A stretch of DNA of 64,000 bases from contig NZ_BMUA01000002.1 of the NCBI RefSeq assembly GCF_014649955.1, positions 372,001 through 436,000 on the forward strand. The letters run 5' to 3'. A program made the translations under genes and the position numbers. This DNA comes from Streptomyces violascens (GTDB taxonomy: Bacteria; Actinomycetota; Actinomycetes; Streptomycetales; Streptomycetaceae). The notes below the pieces were generated by a model, which was not told the origin of the DNA, made no database searches, and saw only the letters and a program-made list of their open reading frames with translations. Below are positions 1-7,572 of the stretch, piece after piece; positions within the stretch are counted from its first letter, which is position 1; every line of letters begins with the position of its first letter.

Positions 1-1
1 C

Positions 2-685
2 GCCGTCGGCCAGGTGTACGTCACGCTCTCCTTCCGGCGCGGCTTCTCCACCGGCTGGGCACTCGGTGGCAGGCCGGGCGCGAGCCGCCGCCGCAGGGCG
101 AGCCGCGGCAAGAGCGCCCCCGCCCCGGAACCGGTCCTGGAAGTCTCGGACCTCCAGTACGAGGACGTCTCCGCCGCCGGCTCACCGGACGAGAACGGCG
201 AGATGCCGCACGCCGGTCCGGGCCACGGCGACTCGGTCTACGAGCCGCAGCCGATGCCCGACGAGACCGGCCAGTACGGCATCTACAGCCCCGCCCAGCA
301 GCCCGAGGCACAGTACCCCGCCTACGACCCCCAGCAGCCGTACGCCGACCCCTACGCCCCGCAGTACGACGAGCCCGGCGCCGGGCAGCAGCAGTACGCC
401 GCCTACTCGGACCCGTACATCGGCAACGGCGGCCAGGCATACGGCACGTACAACGGCTACGACAGCTTCGGCGGCCAGCAGTCCTACCCCGCCGACCCGC
501 TCACCGCGCAGTACGCGACGGACACCCCGCCCGGCGGCGTCTGGGTGCCGCAGCAGCGCGACGGGGAGTACGTCCCCTACGAGCAGCAGCAGCCCCAGGA
601 GCCGCAGCAGCCGGGCCAGCAGCCGTACGACCCGAACCACCCGGATCTGCCGCACTACCCCGAGCAGCAGCCCTACCGCTACTGA
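2..685 (+). CDS. C-terminal part of an unidentified protein with a Q/Y/P-rich tail (5' truncated)
   Basis: The reading frame is open from the first bases of the window, so the gene starts upstream. The visible start is AVGQVYVTLSFRRGFSTGW, which could be the end of a membrane or extracytoplasmic domain. It is followed by a basic stretch (GASRRRRASRGK) and then about 180 residues rich in Gln, Tyr, Pro, Asp and Gly, with repeated YDPQQPYADPY-like segments. The tail looks disordered. It ends convergently with the next gene, 43 bases away. I do not recognise the family from this part; a multi-pass membrane protein with a hydrophilic cytoplasmic tail is one possibility. Confidence 0.75.
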   Translation, partial: AVGQVYVTLSFRRGFSTGWALGGRPGASRRRRASRGKSAPAPEPVLEVSDLQYEDVSAAGSPDENGEMPHAGPGHGDSVYEPQPMPDETGQYGIYSPAQQPEAQYPAYDPQQPYADPYAPQYDEPGAGQQQYAAYSDPYIGNGGQAYGTYNGYDSFGGQQSYPADPLTAQYATDTPPGGVWVPQQRDGEYVPYEQQQPQEPQQPGQQPYDPNHPDLPHYPEQQPYRY

Positions 686-728
686 CCGATCCCGGCACCG
701 CTCCCCGGACCGTTCGCCGGGCCGGGGC

Positions 729-2240
729 TCACTGCGAGCCGCGGAAGTCGTCGCCCTCCACGATCAGCCCCGCCACCAGCGCGCCCGTCATCCCGGCGTG
801 CGCGAGCCCGCCGCCCGGGTGCGCCCAGCCGCCCGCCAGGTAGAGACCCGGCAGACCGGTGGTGTTGGACGGGTGCAGCAGCGTGGCCCCGGCGCCGGCC
901 AGCGAGGGCGCGGGCACCGAGCCGCCCCCGGCACCGGTCGCCTCCGCGATGTGGACCGGGGTGCGGGACTCGTGCCAGAGCATCCGCTCCCGCAGGTCGG
1001 GCACGGCCCGTGCGGCGGCCTCGATGAGCCTGTCCGTGTACCGCTGGACCAGCGCCTCGTCCGTCCAGTCGACCGGCCCGCCGTGGGCGACCGTCGCCGT
1101 CAGCGTCACCGCCTCGTGGTCGTCGTCGGGCCGCACCGCCGGATCGTCGGGGCGCAGCACCGTGACCGTCGGCGGCTCGTCGTGCCGTCCCGTGAAGGCC
1201 GCGCGGGCCTCGGCCGTGGCGTCGGGGGAGTGGACCACCGTGCGGTGCGCGGCGTCCGCGGGGCGGGCGCCGCGCAGGGCGAGCAGCACCGTGAAACGGC
1301 TCGGCCGGGCCGTGGCGGCGGGGCGGACGGTGTCCGGCCCCCACAACTCCCGGCCGGGCAGCATCCGTTCGAGGCCGCGCGGGTCCGCGCCGCACACCAC
1401 GTGGTCCGCCTCCACGAGGGTGCCGTCAGCCAGCTCGACGCCCGCCGCCCGGCCGTCCTTCTCGCGGACCCGAGCCACCTCGGCGTCGAAGACGAATTCG
1501 ACCCTCCTCGCCAGGCAGCGCTCGTACACCGCGCGCGCCAGCTCCCGCATGCCACCGCGCACGTACCAATTGCCGAAGGTCTGCTCCATGTACGGCAGAA
1601 CCGCCGCCGAGGCGGGGGTCGTGTCCGGGTCCAGGCCGTATTCCAGGGCGTAGCTCTTCAGGAGCGTGCCCAGGTGCCCGCCGCCCAGCTCCCACTCGGC
1701 GATCTCGCCCAGCGTGGCCGCCTGCCGGGGCGGGCGGAGCAGCCGGCGCCGCTTCGGCGCGGGATACGGCTCGCGGGCCAGGACCTGCCAGTTGGGCCAC
1801 AGCGGCTCCTCCAGGAGCGGCCGGCGCGTGCGGTCCCAGGCCTCCCTGGCCCGGATCAGGAACGCGCCCCAGCGCTCGCCCGCGCCCGCCCCCAGAGCCG
1901 CGTCGAGGGCCGACATCACGCCCGCGCGCGAGGCGTTGGGCAGCGACACCTGCGTACCGTCGGCGAAGAGGTGGCGCGAGGCCGGATCCACCGGAGCCGG
2001 CTCCACGAGGCTCTCCAGGGGCTCCTTGCCGGTCTTCACGAACAGGTCGCGGTAGACGGCGGGCAGCCGCAGCAGACCGGGGCCGGTGTCGAAGACGAAC
2101 CCGTCCCGCTCGAACCGCCCCAGTGCGCCGCCGTACGTCGACGAGCGCTCGTACACCGTCACCCGGTGGCCTGCCACGGCCAGCCGGGCAGCAGCCGCCA
2201 TGGCGCCCACACCGGCGCCGATCACCGCAATCCGTGCCAT
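729..2240 (-). CDS. FAD-dependent oxidoreductase, phytoene desaturase (CrtI)-like
   Basis: The protein of about 503 residues opens with MARIAVIGAGVGAMAAAARL, a dinucleotide-binding GxGxxG motif at residues 8-12, with the acidic end of the second strand at E31 and a following GGALGRF segment. The C-terminus carries LYLAGGWAHPGGGL, a motif typical of the CrtI/phytoene dehydrogenase and carotenoid isomerase family. The substrate cannot be read from the sequence, and no carotenoid synthesis gene lies next to it here. An upstream in-frame start at 2270 is possible, but the GxGxxG motif normally sits at the extreme N-terminus, so 2240 is preferred. No convincing ribosome binding site was seen for either start. 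Confidence 0.85.
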   Translation of the reverse strand: MARIAVIGAGVGAMAAAARLAVAGHRVTVYERSSTYGGALGRFERDGFVFDTGPGLLRLPAVYRDLFVKTGKEPLESLVEPAPVDPASRHLFADGTQVSLPNASRAGVMSALDAALGAGAGERWGAFLIRAREAWDRTRRPLLEEPLWPNWQVLAREPYPAPKRRRLLRPPRQAATLGEIAEWELGGGHLGTLLKSYALEYGLDPDTTPASAAVLPYMEQTFGNWYVRGGMRELARAVYERCLARRVEFVFDAEVARVREKDGRAAGVELADGTLVEADHVVCGADPRGLERMLPGRELWGPDTVRPAATARPSRFTVLLALRGARPADAAHRTVVHSPDATAEARAAFTGRHDEPPTVTVLRPDDPAVRPDDDHEAVTLTATVAHGGPVDWTDEALVQRYTDRLIEAAARAVPDLRERMLWHESRTPVHIAEATGAGGGSVPAPSLAGAGATLLHPSNTTGLPGLYLAGGWAHPGGGLAHAGMTGALVAGLIVEGDDFRGSQ

Positions 2241-2271
2241 GTCCGCGACTGTATCCGCCGCCACTGACAAC

Positions 2272-2889
2272 TCACTCCGGCGGTCGCCGAACCCCCGCCG
2301 CGGCCAGCCGCTTCTCCTCCCGGCGCTGCGCCCTGCGCCGCCGGAAACGGCGGATCCTGCGCCACAGCACGACCAGTATCACGATGCCGATGAGCAGCAG
2401 GGTGCCCGCGATCACGGCCGCCGCGAGCGGGTGGAAGATCGCGAAACTTATGATCCCGGCGACGCCCAGGTCCTCCGCCGTGCTCAGCGCGATGTTGCTG
2501 AACGGCTCGGGCGAGGTGTTCACCGCCATCCGCGTCCCGGCCTTGACCAGGTGGCTCATCAGCGCCGTCGAACCGCCCACCGCGCCCGCCGCGAGATCCG
2601 GCAGCGAGCCGTTCTGTCCGGCAAGCAGCGCCCCGACGACCGCGCCCGCGATCGGCCGGATCACCGTGTGCACGGAATCCCAGACCGAGTCGACGTACGG
2701 GACCTTGTCCGCGACCGCCTCGCAGAGGAACAGGACGCCGGCGGCGATCAGGACGTCCGGGCGCTGGAGCGCCTCGGGCACGTCGTCGGTGAGGCCGGTG
2801 GCGCCGAAGATGCCGAGCAGCAGGACCACCGCGTACGCGTTGACCCCGCTCGCCCAGCCGCTGGTGAACACGAGGGGGAGTACGGACAC
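2272..2889 (-). CDS. DUF4126 family integral membrane protein
   Basis: The product of about 205 residues reads MSVLPLVFTSGWASGVNAYAVVLLLG and has several hydrophobic helices, a conserved-looking loop (VADKVPYVDSVWDSVHTVIRP), and a final helix followed by a very basic tail (LWRRIRRFRRRRAQRREEK). This matches my memory of DUF4126 proteins, which have no assigned function. The GTG start at 2889 has no Shine-Dalgarno sequence, but TAACAT lies 7 bases upstream. That is a good -10 element for a leaderless transcript, which supports this start over longer in-frame extensions. The C-terminus nearly abuts the CrtI-like gene on the same strand (31 bases). Confidence 0.75.
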   Translation of the reverse strand: MSVLPLVFTSGWASGVNAYAVVLLLGIFGATGLTDDVPEALQRPDVLIAAGVLFLCEAVADKVPYVDSVWDSVHTVIRPIAGAVVGALLAGQNGSLPDLAAGAVGGSTALMSHLVKAGTRMAVNTSPEPFSNIALSTAEDLGVAGIISFAIFHPLAAAVIAGTLLLIGIVILVVLWRRIRRFRRRRAQRREEKRLAAAGVRRPPE

Positions 2890-2901
2890 GGTCGCGATGT
2901 T
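2890..2901 (-). promoter_or_regulatory. -10 element for leaderless DUF4126 transcript
   Basis: Reading the minus strand towards the GTG start at 2889, TAACAT is followed by CGCGACC and then GTG. A TANNNT hexamer this close to the start codon, with no Shine-Dalgarno sequence, is the usual arrangement for leaderless transcripts in Streptomyces. No clear -35 element is visible. Confidence 0.4.
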
Positions 2902-2940
2902 AACCAGATCCGGCCGTTGACGACTGAGGTTGAGCACGGA

Positions 2941-3185
2941 CGTCTGAGTATCCGTACCTAGGAGGTGAGATGAGTACCTGCACGGATGGGCTCCTACCTG
3001 CGCGGACGGGAAGGTGGAGCCCACGGAAGGGGCGCGGCGCCGGCACCGCCGACACGGGGCGGCGGAACCGGCGCGGCTCCCTGGACGTAACGGGGTACGG
3101 GGGGAGACCCGGGGGGACGTTCGGGGGGAAGCGCCGGGCCGGTGCGGTTCATGGAGGATTTGAACCGCACCGGCCCGGCGTATTT
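2941..3185 (+). ncRNA. Candidate small RNA or small-gene transcription unit ending in a strong terminator
   Basis: This 245-base stretch lies between the divergent DUF4126 start and the end of tetR. It holds a perfect AGGAGGTGAG ribosome-binding-like sequence followed by ATG at 2970, near-repeats of TACCTGCRCGGA, the inverted pair TGGGCTCC / GGAGCCCA, and a 20-bp perfect hairpin at 3132-3180 followed by TATTTT on the plus strand. The frame from ATG 2970 (89 codons, composition-biased) runs through the terminator stem to 3239, which argues against a normal protein. Either a structured small RNA or a shorter expressed leader is possible. The rest of the 2890-3203 gap shows nothing else. Confidence 0.35.
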
Positions 3186-3186
3186 T
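3132..3186 (+). terminator. Rho-independent terminator with 20-bp stem
   Basis: CGCCGGGCCGGTGCGGTTCA (3132-3151) pairs perfectly with 3161-3180 around a 9-base loop and is followed by TATTTT. The T-rich side is on the plus strand, so it best fits a plus-strand transcript. It could also stop the minus-strand tetR transcript, although no T tract follows on that side. Confidence 0.75.
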
Positions 3187-3203
3187 CGTTTCCGGAGCCG
3201 GGC

Positions 3204-3812
3204 CTACCGGCCGCTGACTCTGCCGTGCAACAGCCTTGACAGCGCCGCGTGGACGTCGTCCAGGGAGCGCTCGCTCTGGAAGGCCTGCCAGTCGAGCGCG
3301 GCCACCAGGACCATGCCGACCAGGGCCGCGGCCGTGAGCGGGATGTCGATCTCCTCGCTCAGCTCGCCCTCCGCCACCGCGTCCCTGAGCACCGTCTCGA
3401 CGACCGCCACCGCCTCCCGGCGCACCACCAGGAGGGTGGACTGCCAGGCGCGGTTGGTGCGCCACAGCTCGGCGACGTACAGCTGGGTGAAGGCGGGGTA
3501 GCGGTGGATGAAGTCCAGGCCGGCCCGGATCATCGCGTCAAGCGCCTCGACCTTGGTTCCGCCCCGCTCGGCGGTTTCGTCCGCGGCCGCCTGCAAAGAC
3601 GCGGTCAGCAGACCCACGCCGTGGCGCAGCAGCTCCTCGAAGAGCTCGGTCTTGCTCTTGAAGTTGTAGTACACCGTGCCCTTGGCGACGCCGGCCCGCT
3701 CGGCGATCTCGTCGACCGTGGTGGCCGAGAATCCCTGTTCGGCGATGAGCGTCACAGCGGCCTCGTAGAGCTTCTGCCGGGTCGCCTGCCGTCTGGTGCT
3801 GCTGCTGTCCAT
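3204..3812 (-). CDS. TetR/AcrR family transcriptional regulator
   Basis: The 202-residue protein has a canonical TetR N-terminus: helix RQKLYEAAVTLIAEQGFSA, then the helix-turn-helix TTVDEIAERAGVAKGTVYYNF at about residues 31-51, then KSKTELFEELL. The C-terminal ligand and dimerisation domain is helical (about residues 60-200). The ATG at 3812 follows the stop of the YhgE gene after 11 bases, so it is probably translated from the same mRNA as the ABC ATPase and YhgE. The likely role is autorepression of this unit; a palindrome of the TetR operator type lies at its promoter (6713-6730). The inducer is unknown. Confidence 0.9.
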   Translation of the reverse strand: MDSSSTRRQATRQKLYEAAVTLIAEQGFSATTVDEIAERAGVAKGTVYYNFKSKTELFEELLRHGVGLLTASLQAAADETAERGGTKVEALDAMIRAGLDFIHRYPAFTQLYVAELWRTNRAWQSTLLVVRREAVAVVETVLRDAVAEGELSEEIDIPLTAAALVGMVLVAALDWQAFQSERSLDDVHAALSRLLHGRVSGR

Positions 3813-3823
3813 GGCGTCGATTC

Positions 3824-5908
3824 TCACAGGCTCAGCTCGGGGTGCAGCCGGTCGAGCGACCACACCTGCTTCTGCCGGGCGGACAGCGCCGTCAGCGCGA
3901 GGGCGCCCACGGTGAAGGCCGCCAGGACCGCACAGCCCTGCCACACCACGCCCAGGTCACCGCCGGTGATCAGCCTGCGCAGCCCGTCCACGACGTAACT
4001 CATGGGCAGGTAGGGGTGGATGGCGTTGAAGAACGCCGGGCTCGTCTGGACGGGGTAGGTGCCGCCCGCCGAGGTCAGCTGGAGCATCAGGACGGCGAGC
4101 ACCAGGATGCGCCCGGCCGCCCCGAACTTGGCGTTCAGCCACTGCACGATGGCCGCGAAGCAGCAGGAGGTCAGCGCCAGATAGCCCAGCGTTCCCGCGG
4201 TCCGCTGCATTTCGAGGCCGAGCCCGAAGTGCAGCACCGACATCAGCGCGGCGATCTGGAGCACCCCGACGGCCGCCACCGGCAGCCAGCCCGCGAACGC
4301 GATCCGCCAGGCCGAGGCCCCGGCGGCCAGGGCGCGCCGGTTGAGCGGCTGGATCAGCATGTACGCGACCATCGCGCCCACCCACAGGGAGAGCGGGATG
4401 AAGTACGGGGCGAACCCGGTGCCGTAGTTGGGCGCCTTGTGCATCGCCTGCGAGGCCAGCCTGACCGGGTCGGCCATCACGTCGGTGCGCTGGTCGCGCT
4501 GCTGCTTGTCGTAGTCGGGGATCTTGCCCACGCCGTCGTGCAGGCCGGTCGACAGCTGGACGGAGCCGTCGGAGAGCTTCACGATCCCGCCGTCCAGGGC
4601 GCTCGCGCCCTTCTTCAGCTTGCCGACGCCCGTGTCGAGGCCGGTGGAACCCGTCTTGGCGGTGCCCAGACCGGCGTGGATGTCGGCCGCGCCCTTGGCG
4701 ACGGCGTGCGCGCCCTTGTTCAGCCTGTTGATGTCGGCGACCTTCGTCTCCAGGTCGGTGGAGAGCTGCGGCGCCTTCTCGGCCAGGTCCCTGGCCTTGG
4801 TCTGGAGGTCTTCGAGGTCCTTGTCGAGCTTCTTGAAATCACCGCCCTGGTCCTTGACGAGGTTGTTGACGTCCGCGGTAAGGGTCGCGCCGGTGGCCAT
4901 CACCTTCTTGGCCTCGTTCAGCGCCGGGCAGACCTTGCCGTCGGCGGGCTTGTCCACACAGAGCTGCTGGTAGAGCGTGTTGAGGTCCTCGGAGGCCTTG
5001 CGGGTGCCGGTCGCCGCCTCGGGGGCGAGCTCGATGATCTTCTTGAGGTTTTCCCGTACGGGCTGGATCGAGTCGGCGAGGAGCTTGGCGGAGTCCCCGA
5101 CGGTCTTGCCGTTGTCCTTGAGGTGCGGCCGCGCCTTCTCGGCCGCCCCGTTGGCCTCGTCCGCGATCCGCTGGGTGCCGTCGGCGACCTGCTGGGCGCC
5201 GCCCGCGAGGGTGCCCGCGGCCGTGTCGAGCTTCGTGATGCCGCCGGCCAGCTTGCCGCTGCCGTCCTTGGCGTCGTCGAGCCCGTCGGCCAGTGCCTTG
5301 GAGCCGTCCTTGGCCTTGCCGAGCCCGTCCTTGAGGTCGCCCGCGCCCTTGGCGGCCTTCTCGGTGGCGTCGTGGATGTCCCCGAACGAGATGAAGATCT
5401 TGTCGAGGAAGGAGCGCGAGGCCTTGCTGGAGGCGGCGGCGCGCACCTCGGAGAACACCGTCTTGGAGATCGACCCCACGATGTAGTTGTTCGCGTCGTT
5501 GGTCCGCACCTGGAGCGCGCCCGTCTCGGGGACGTCCCCGGAGCTGGACGCGATCCTCTTGCTGAAGTCGGCGGGCATCGTCAGCGACAGGTAGTACGTG
5601 CCCTTCTCCAGGCCCTTGCGCGCCTCGGCGCCGCTGACCTCGTGCCACTCGAAGGTCTTGCTGTCGAGCAGCTTCTTGCTGAGGTCGTCGCCCACATGGA
5701 GCTTCTGCCCGGCGGCATCCGCCCCCTTGTCGTCGTTGACGAGCGCCACCGGAATCCGGTCGAGCCGGCTGTAGGGGTCCCAGAACGAACACAGGTACAG
5801 CGCGCCGTAGAGCAGCGGCAGCAGGAGCAGCGCGACCAGTGCGGCCCGCGGAAGCTTCCCCCTGCCGAAACGCTTCAGCTCAAGCGCTGCCAGTCGTGGC
5901 GAACGCAT
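3824..5908 (-). CDS. YhgE/Pip family membrane protein
   Basis: The 694-residue protein has an N-terminal membrane segment (about residues 20-44, ending LYLCSFWDPY). A long extracytoplasmic region follows, with heptad-like repeats (KDGSKALADGLDDAKDGSGK, then GLGTAKTGSTGLDTGVGKLK), and then about six membrane helices at the C-terminus. This is the architecture of YhgE/Pip (phage infection protein) and of the ESX-1-associated YhgE proteins, which are distantly related to ABC-2 type permeases. Its start overlaps the end of the ABC ATPase gene by 29 bases, so the two are probably translationally coupled and form one complex. Export of an unknown substrate is a reasonable inference. Confidence 0.88.
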   Translation of the reverse strand: MRSPRLAALELKRFGRGKLPRAALVALLLLPLLYGALYLCSFWDPYSRLDRIPVALVNDDKGADAAGQKLHVGDDLSKKLLDSKTFEWHEVSGAEARKGLEKGTYYLSLTMPADFSKRIASSSGDVPETGALQVRTNDANNYIVGSISKTVFSEVRAAASSKASRSFLDKIFISFGDIHDATEKAAKGAGDLKDGLGKAKDGSKALADGLDDAKDGSGKLAGGITKLDTAAGTLAGGAQQVADGTQRIADEANGAAEKARPHLKDNGKTVGDSAKLLADSIQPVRENLKKIIELAPEAATGTRKASEDLNTLYQQLCVDKPADGKVCPALNEAKKVMATGATLTADVNNLVKDQGGDFKKLDKDLEDLQTKARDLAEKAPQLSTDLETKVADINRLNKGAHAVAKGAADIHAGLGTAKTGSTGLDTGVGKLKKGASALDGGIVKLSDGSVQLSTGLHDGVGKIPDYDKQQRDQRTDVMADPVRLASQAMHKAPNYGTGFAPYFIPLSLWVGAMVAYMLIQPLNRRALAAGASAWRIAFAGWLPVAAVGVLQIAALMSVLHFGLGLEMQRTAGTLGYLALTSCCFAAIVQWLNAKFGAAGRILVLAVLMLQLTSAGGTYPVQTSPAFFNAIHPYLPMSYVVDGLRRLITGGDLGVVWQGCAVLAAFTVGALALTALSARQKQVWSLDRLHPELSL

Positions 5909-6659
5909 CCGCCGCCCCCTCCTCGTTCGTGGCCCCGTCCTTGGCGCCCACTTCTGTCGTCACTACGGTGATGTCGGCCTCGGCGGGCGCCTCGCTGCAC
6001 ACCGCGAGCACGGTGGTGCCGGCGTCCGCGACCGAGCGAAGCAGCGCCCAGGCGGCGGCCCGTTCGGCGTCCGACAGCTTCAGGTCGGTGTCGTCGACCG
6101 CGAGCAGCCGGGGCCGCTGGATCAGCGCGAGCGCGACCGTGAGACGCAGCGCCTCAAGGCGTTCGAGATCGCGTACGGAGGTGTGGTCGCGCTTGGGCAG
6201 CGAGGCGAGGTCCAGGCCCGCCGCGGCCAGCGCCTCGTCGATCCGGGCGCGGGACTCGGCCCGGCGCCGGGCGGGGGAGCGCAGCAGCGCCCGCACCGAA
6301 CCGTCGTAGCGGCGCTGCAGCATCACGCGCTCGCGCAGGTGCTCGGCGACGGTGAACGCCGGGTCGAGCTCGCTGACGCCGGGCACATGGCCGAGTGCGC
6401 TGATCCGCCGCACGGCGGCCATCTTGCGCGGCAGCTGATGGCCGGCCACCTGCGCCCAGCCCTCGGCGGGCTTCATCCGGCCGGTGAGGGCGAGCAGCAG
6501 GCAGGTCCGGCCGGAACCGGAGGGGCCCGCGACCGCGACGAGCGAGCCGGGGGCCGCGTCGATGCCGACCCCCCTGAAGGCCCAGCCGCGCGGCCCCTTG
6601 AGCCCGAAGCCCTCGGCACGGATCGCCGCGCCGGTCACTTCCGAGTGCGGGCTTTCCAC
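5880..6659 (-). CDS. ABC-transporter-like ATP-binding protein with degenerate motifs, partner of YhgE
   Basis: The product is 259 residues from the GTG at 6659, preceded by AGGGGGGAAT. The fold order of an ABC ATPase is clear, but several key residues differ. The Walker A is GPSGSGRT (residues 45-52), with Arg51 where Lys is expected. The signature position reads SVRDLERLEALRL instead of LSGGQ. The Walker B is LLAVDDTD (185-192), with Asp190 for the catalytic Glu. The H-loop position near 221-222 is Cys-Ser. ATP may be bound but hydrolysis is doubtful. It is the first gene of the unit with YhgE and TetR. A sequencing error cannot explain scattered substitutions in an intact frame. Confidence 0.85.
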   Translation of the reverse strand: MESPHSEVTGAAIRAEGFGLKGPRGWAFRGVGIDAAPGSLVAVAGPSGSGRTCLLLALTGRMKPAEGWAQVAGHQLPRKMAAVRRISALGHVPGVSELDPAFTVAEHLRERVMLQRRYDGSVRALLRSPARRRAESRARIDEALAAAGLDLASLPKRDHTSVRDLERLEALRLTVALALIQRPRLLAVDDTDLKLSDAERAAAWALLRSVADAGTTVLAVCSEAPAEADITVVTTEVGAKDGATNEEGAADAFATTGSA

Positions 6660-6712
6660 ATTCCCCCCTGCTCTGCGCGTCCCCCGGGCCGGAACTCCGG
6701 CCCCCTTATTTT

Positions 6713-6730
6713 GAACTGACTGGTCAGTAC
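6713..6730. promoter_or_regulatory. Palindromic operator candidate for the TetR regulator
   Basis: GAACTGACTGGTCAGTAC is an inverted repeat with arms ACTGAC / GTCAGT around a 2-base centre. It lies 54 bases upstream of the GTG of the ABC ATPase gene. On the minus strand TTGTAC overlaps its edge and an A/T-rich AAAATAAG follows, so it probably overlaps the promoter of the ABC-yhgE-tetR unit. TetR proteins typically bind such palindromes; binding by this TetR is inferred. Confidence 0.6.
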
Positions 6731-6861
6731 AAAAGATAGCCCGAACCCGTATGCGAGGCAAAGCCGCAGGCCGGCGGCCGATTCGGGCCGATTGTCAGTG
6801 GGGGGCCTCACGATGGACACATACGGCCACAGTGCCGTCACACGACGACAGGAGGTTCGTC

Positions 6862-7407
6862 ATGGCCAGCTCCCACGCAGCAGCCGCACCCCGGCGCCGC
6901 GCCAGCAGCCCTGCCCCCTCACTGAACGGCGCCCCCAACGACGTCCACCCCGTGCTGCGCCGGGCCGGTGCGCCACCCGCCGCCCTCGACCTGCTCGCCC
7001 AGGCCCGCGGCGGCCTGGACGAGGCGGCCGTCCTCGACGCCCCCAACGAGCGGTACGCGACGGCCCATCTGGCCGCCCTGCGCACCGCGGCCGCCGTCCT
7101 CGCCGCGCGCGGCCGGCCCGAGACCAGCCCGCGCCGCAGGCAGCGGATCCGCAGCGCCTGGGAAGTGCTGCCGGAGATAGCGCCCGAACTGACCGAGTGG
7201 AGCGCCCTGTTCGCCTCGGGGGCGGACCGGCGGGCCCGCGCCGAGGCCGGCATCCAGGGCGCGGCCACCACCCGGGACGCCGACGACCTGCTCCGCGACG
7301 CGGCGATGTTCCTGCGCCTGGTCGAGCGCCTCCTGGTCCTCCAGCCCGTGCTGCCCCAGCCCAGGACACGCGAGCCGGAGGCGGAGGAGGAACGGGGGGC
7401 CGGCTGA
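6862..7407 (+). CDS. SAV_6107-type HEPN domain protein
   Basis: The ATG at 6862 is preceded by AGGAGG at a 6-base distance. The 181-residue product has a low-complexity N-terminus (to about residue 25) and then a helical region that I recall being named the SAV_6107 family HEPN domain. The segment ERYATAHLAALRTAAAVL contains R64-x4-H69, which fits the RxxxxH pattern of HEPN ribonucleases. The C-terminal half has long amphipathic helices (DADDLLRDAAMFLRLVERLL) and an acidic tail. No nucleotidyltransferase or other obvious antitoxin partner is adjacent. The role is unknown; RNA cleavage or RNA binding is a possibility. Confidence 0.75.
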   Translation: MASSHAAAAPRRRASSPAPSLNGAPNDVHPVLRRAGAPPAALDLLAQARGGLDEAAVLDAPNERYATAHLAALRTAAAVLAARGRPETSPRRRQRIRSAWEVLPEIAPELTEWSALFASGADRRARAEAGIQGAATTRDADDLLRDAAMFLRLVERLLVLQPVLPQPRTREPEAEEERGAG

Positions 7408-7572
7408 CGGCGCCCGGTCCGGCCCGGCGGCAGTGGCCCGCGGCTGATCCGGAACGGCTCGGGCAGGTGCCAGGGATGACGGGACGCCGCTTCACCTCCC
7501 ATTAGGGTGGACGCGTCGCAACCCCTTCCCACGCCGCGTCCGCGGCGGCACCGCGCCGAGGAGTCAACTGCC

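Noticed and set aside
66..2267. A 733-codon plus-strand frame overlapping the CrtI-like gene and the first gene
   Set aside because: It is a composition artefact of high GC: Arg/Pro/Ser-rich product, no domains, and it overlaps two well-supported genes in other frames.
2970..3239. An 89-codon protein gene starting at ATG 2970
   Set aside because: Despite a perfect ribosome-binding-like sequence, the frame runs through the terminator hairpin and the product is biased in composition. It is kept only as part of a candidate RNA unit.
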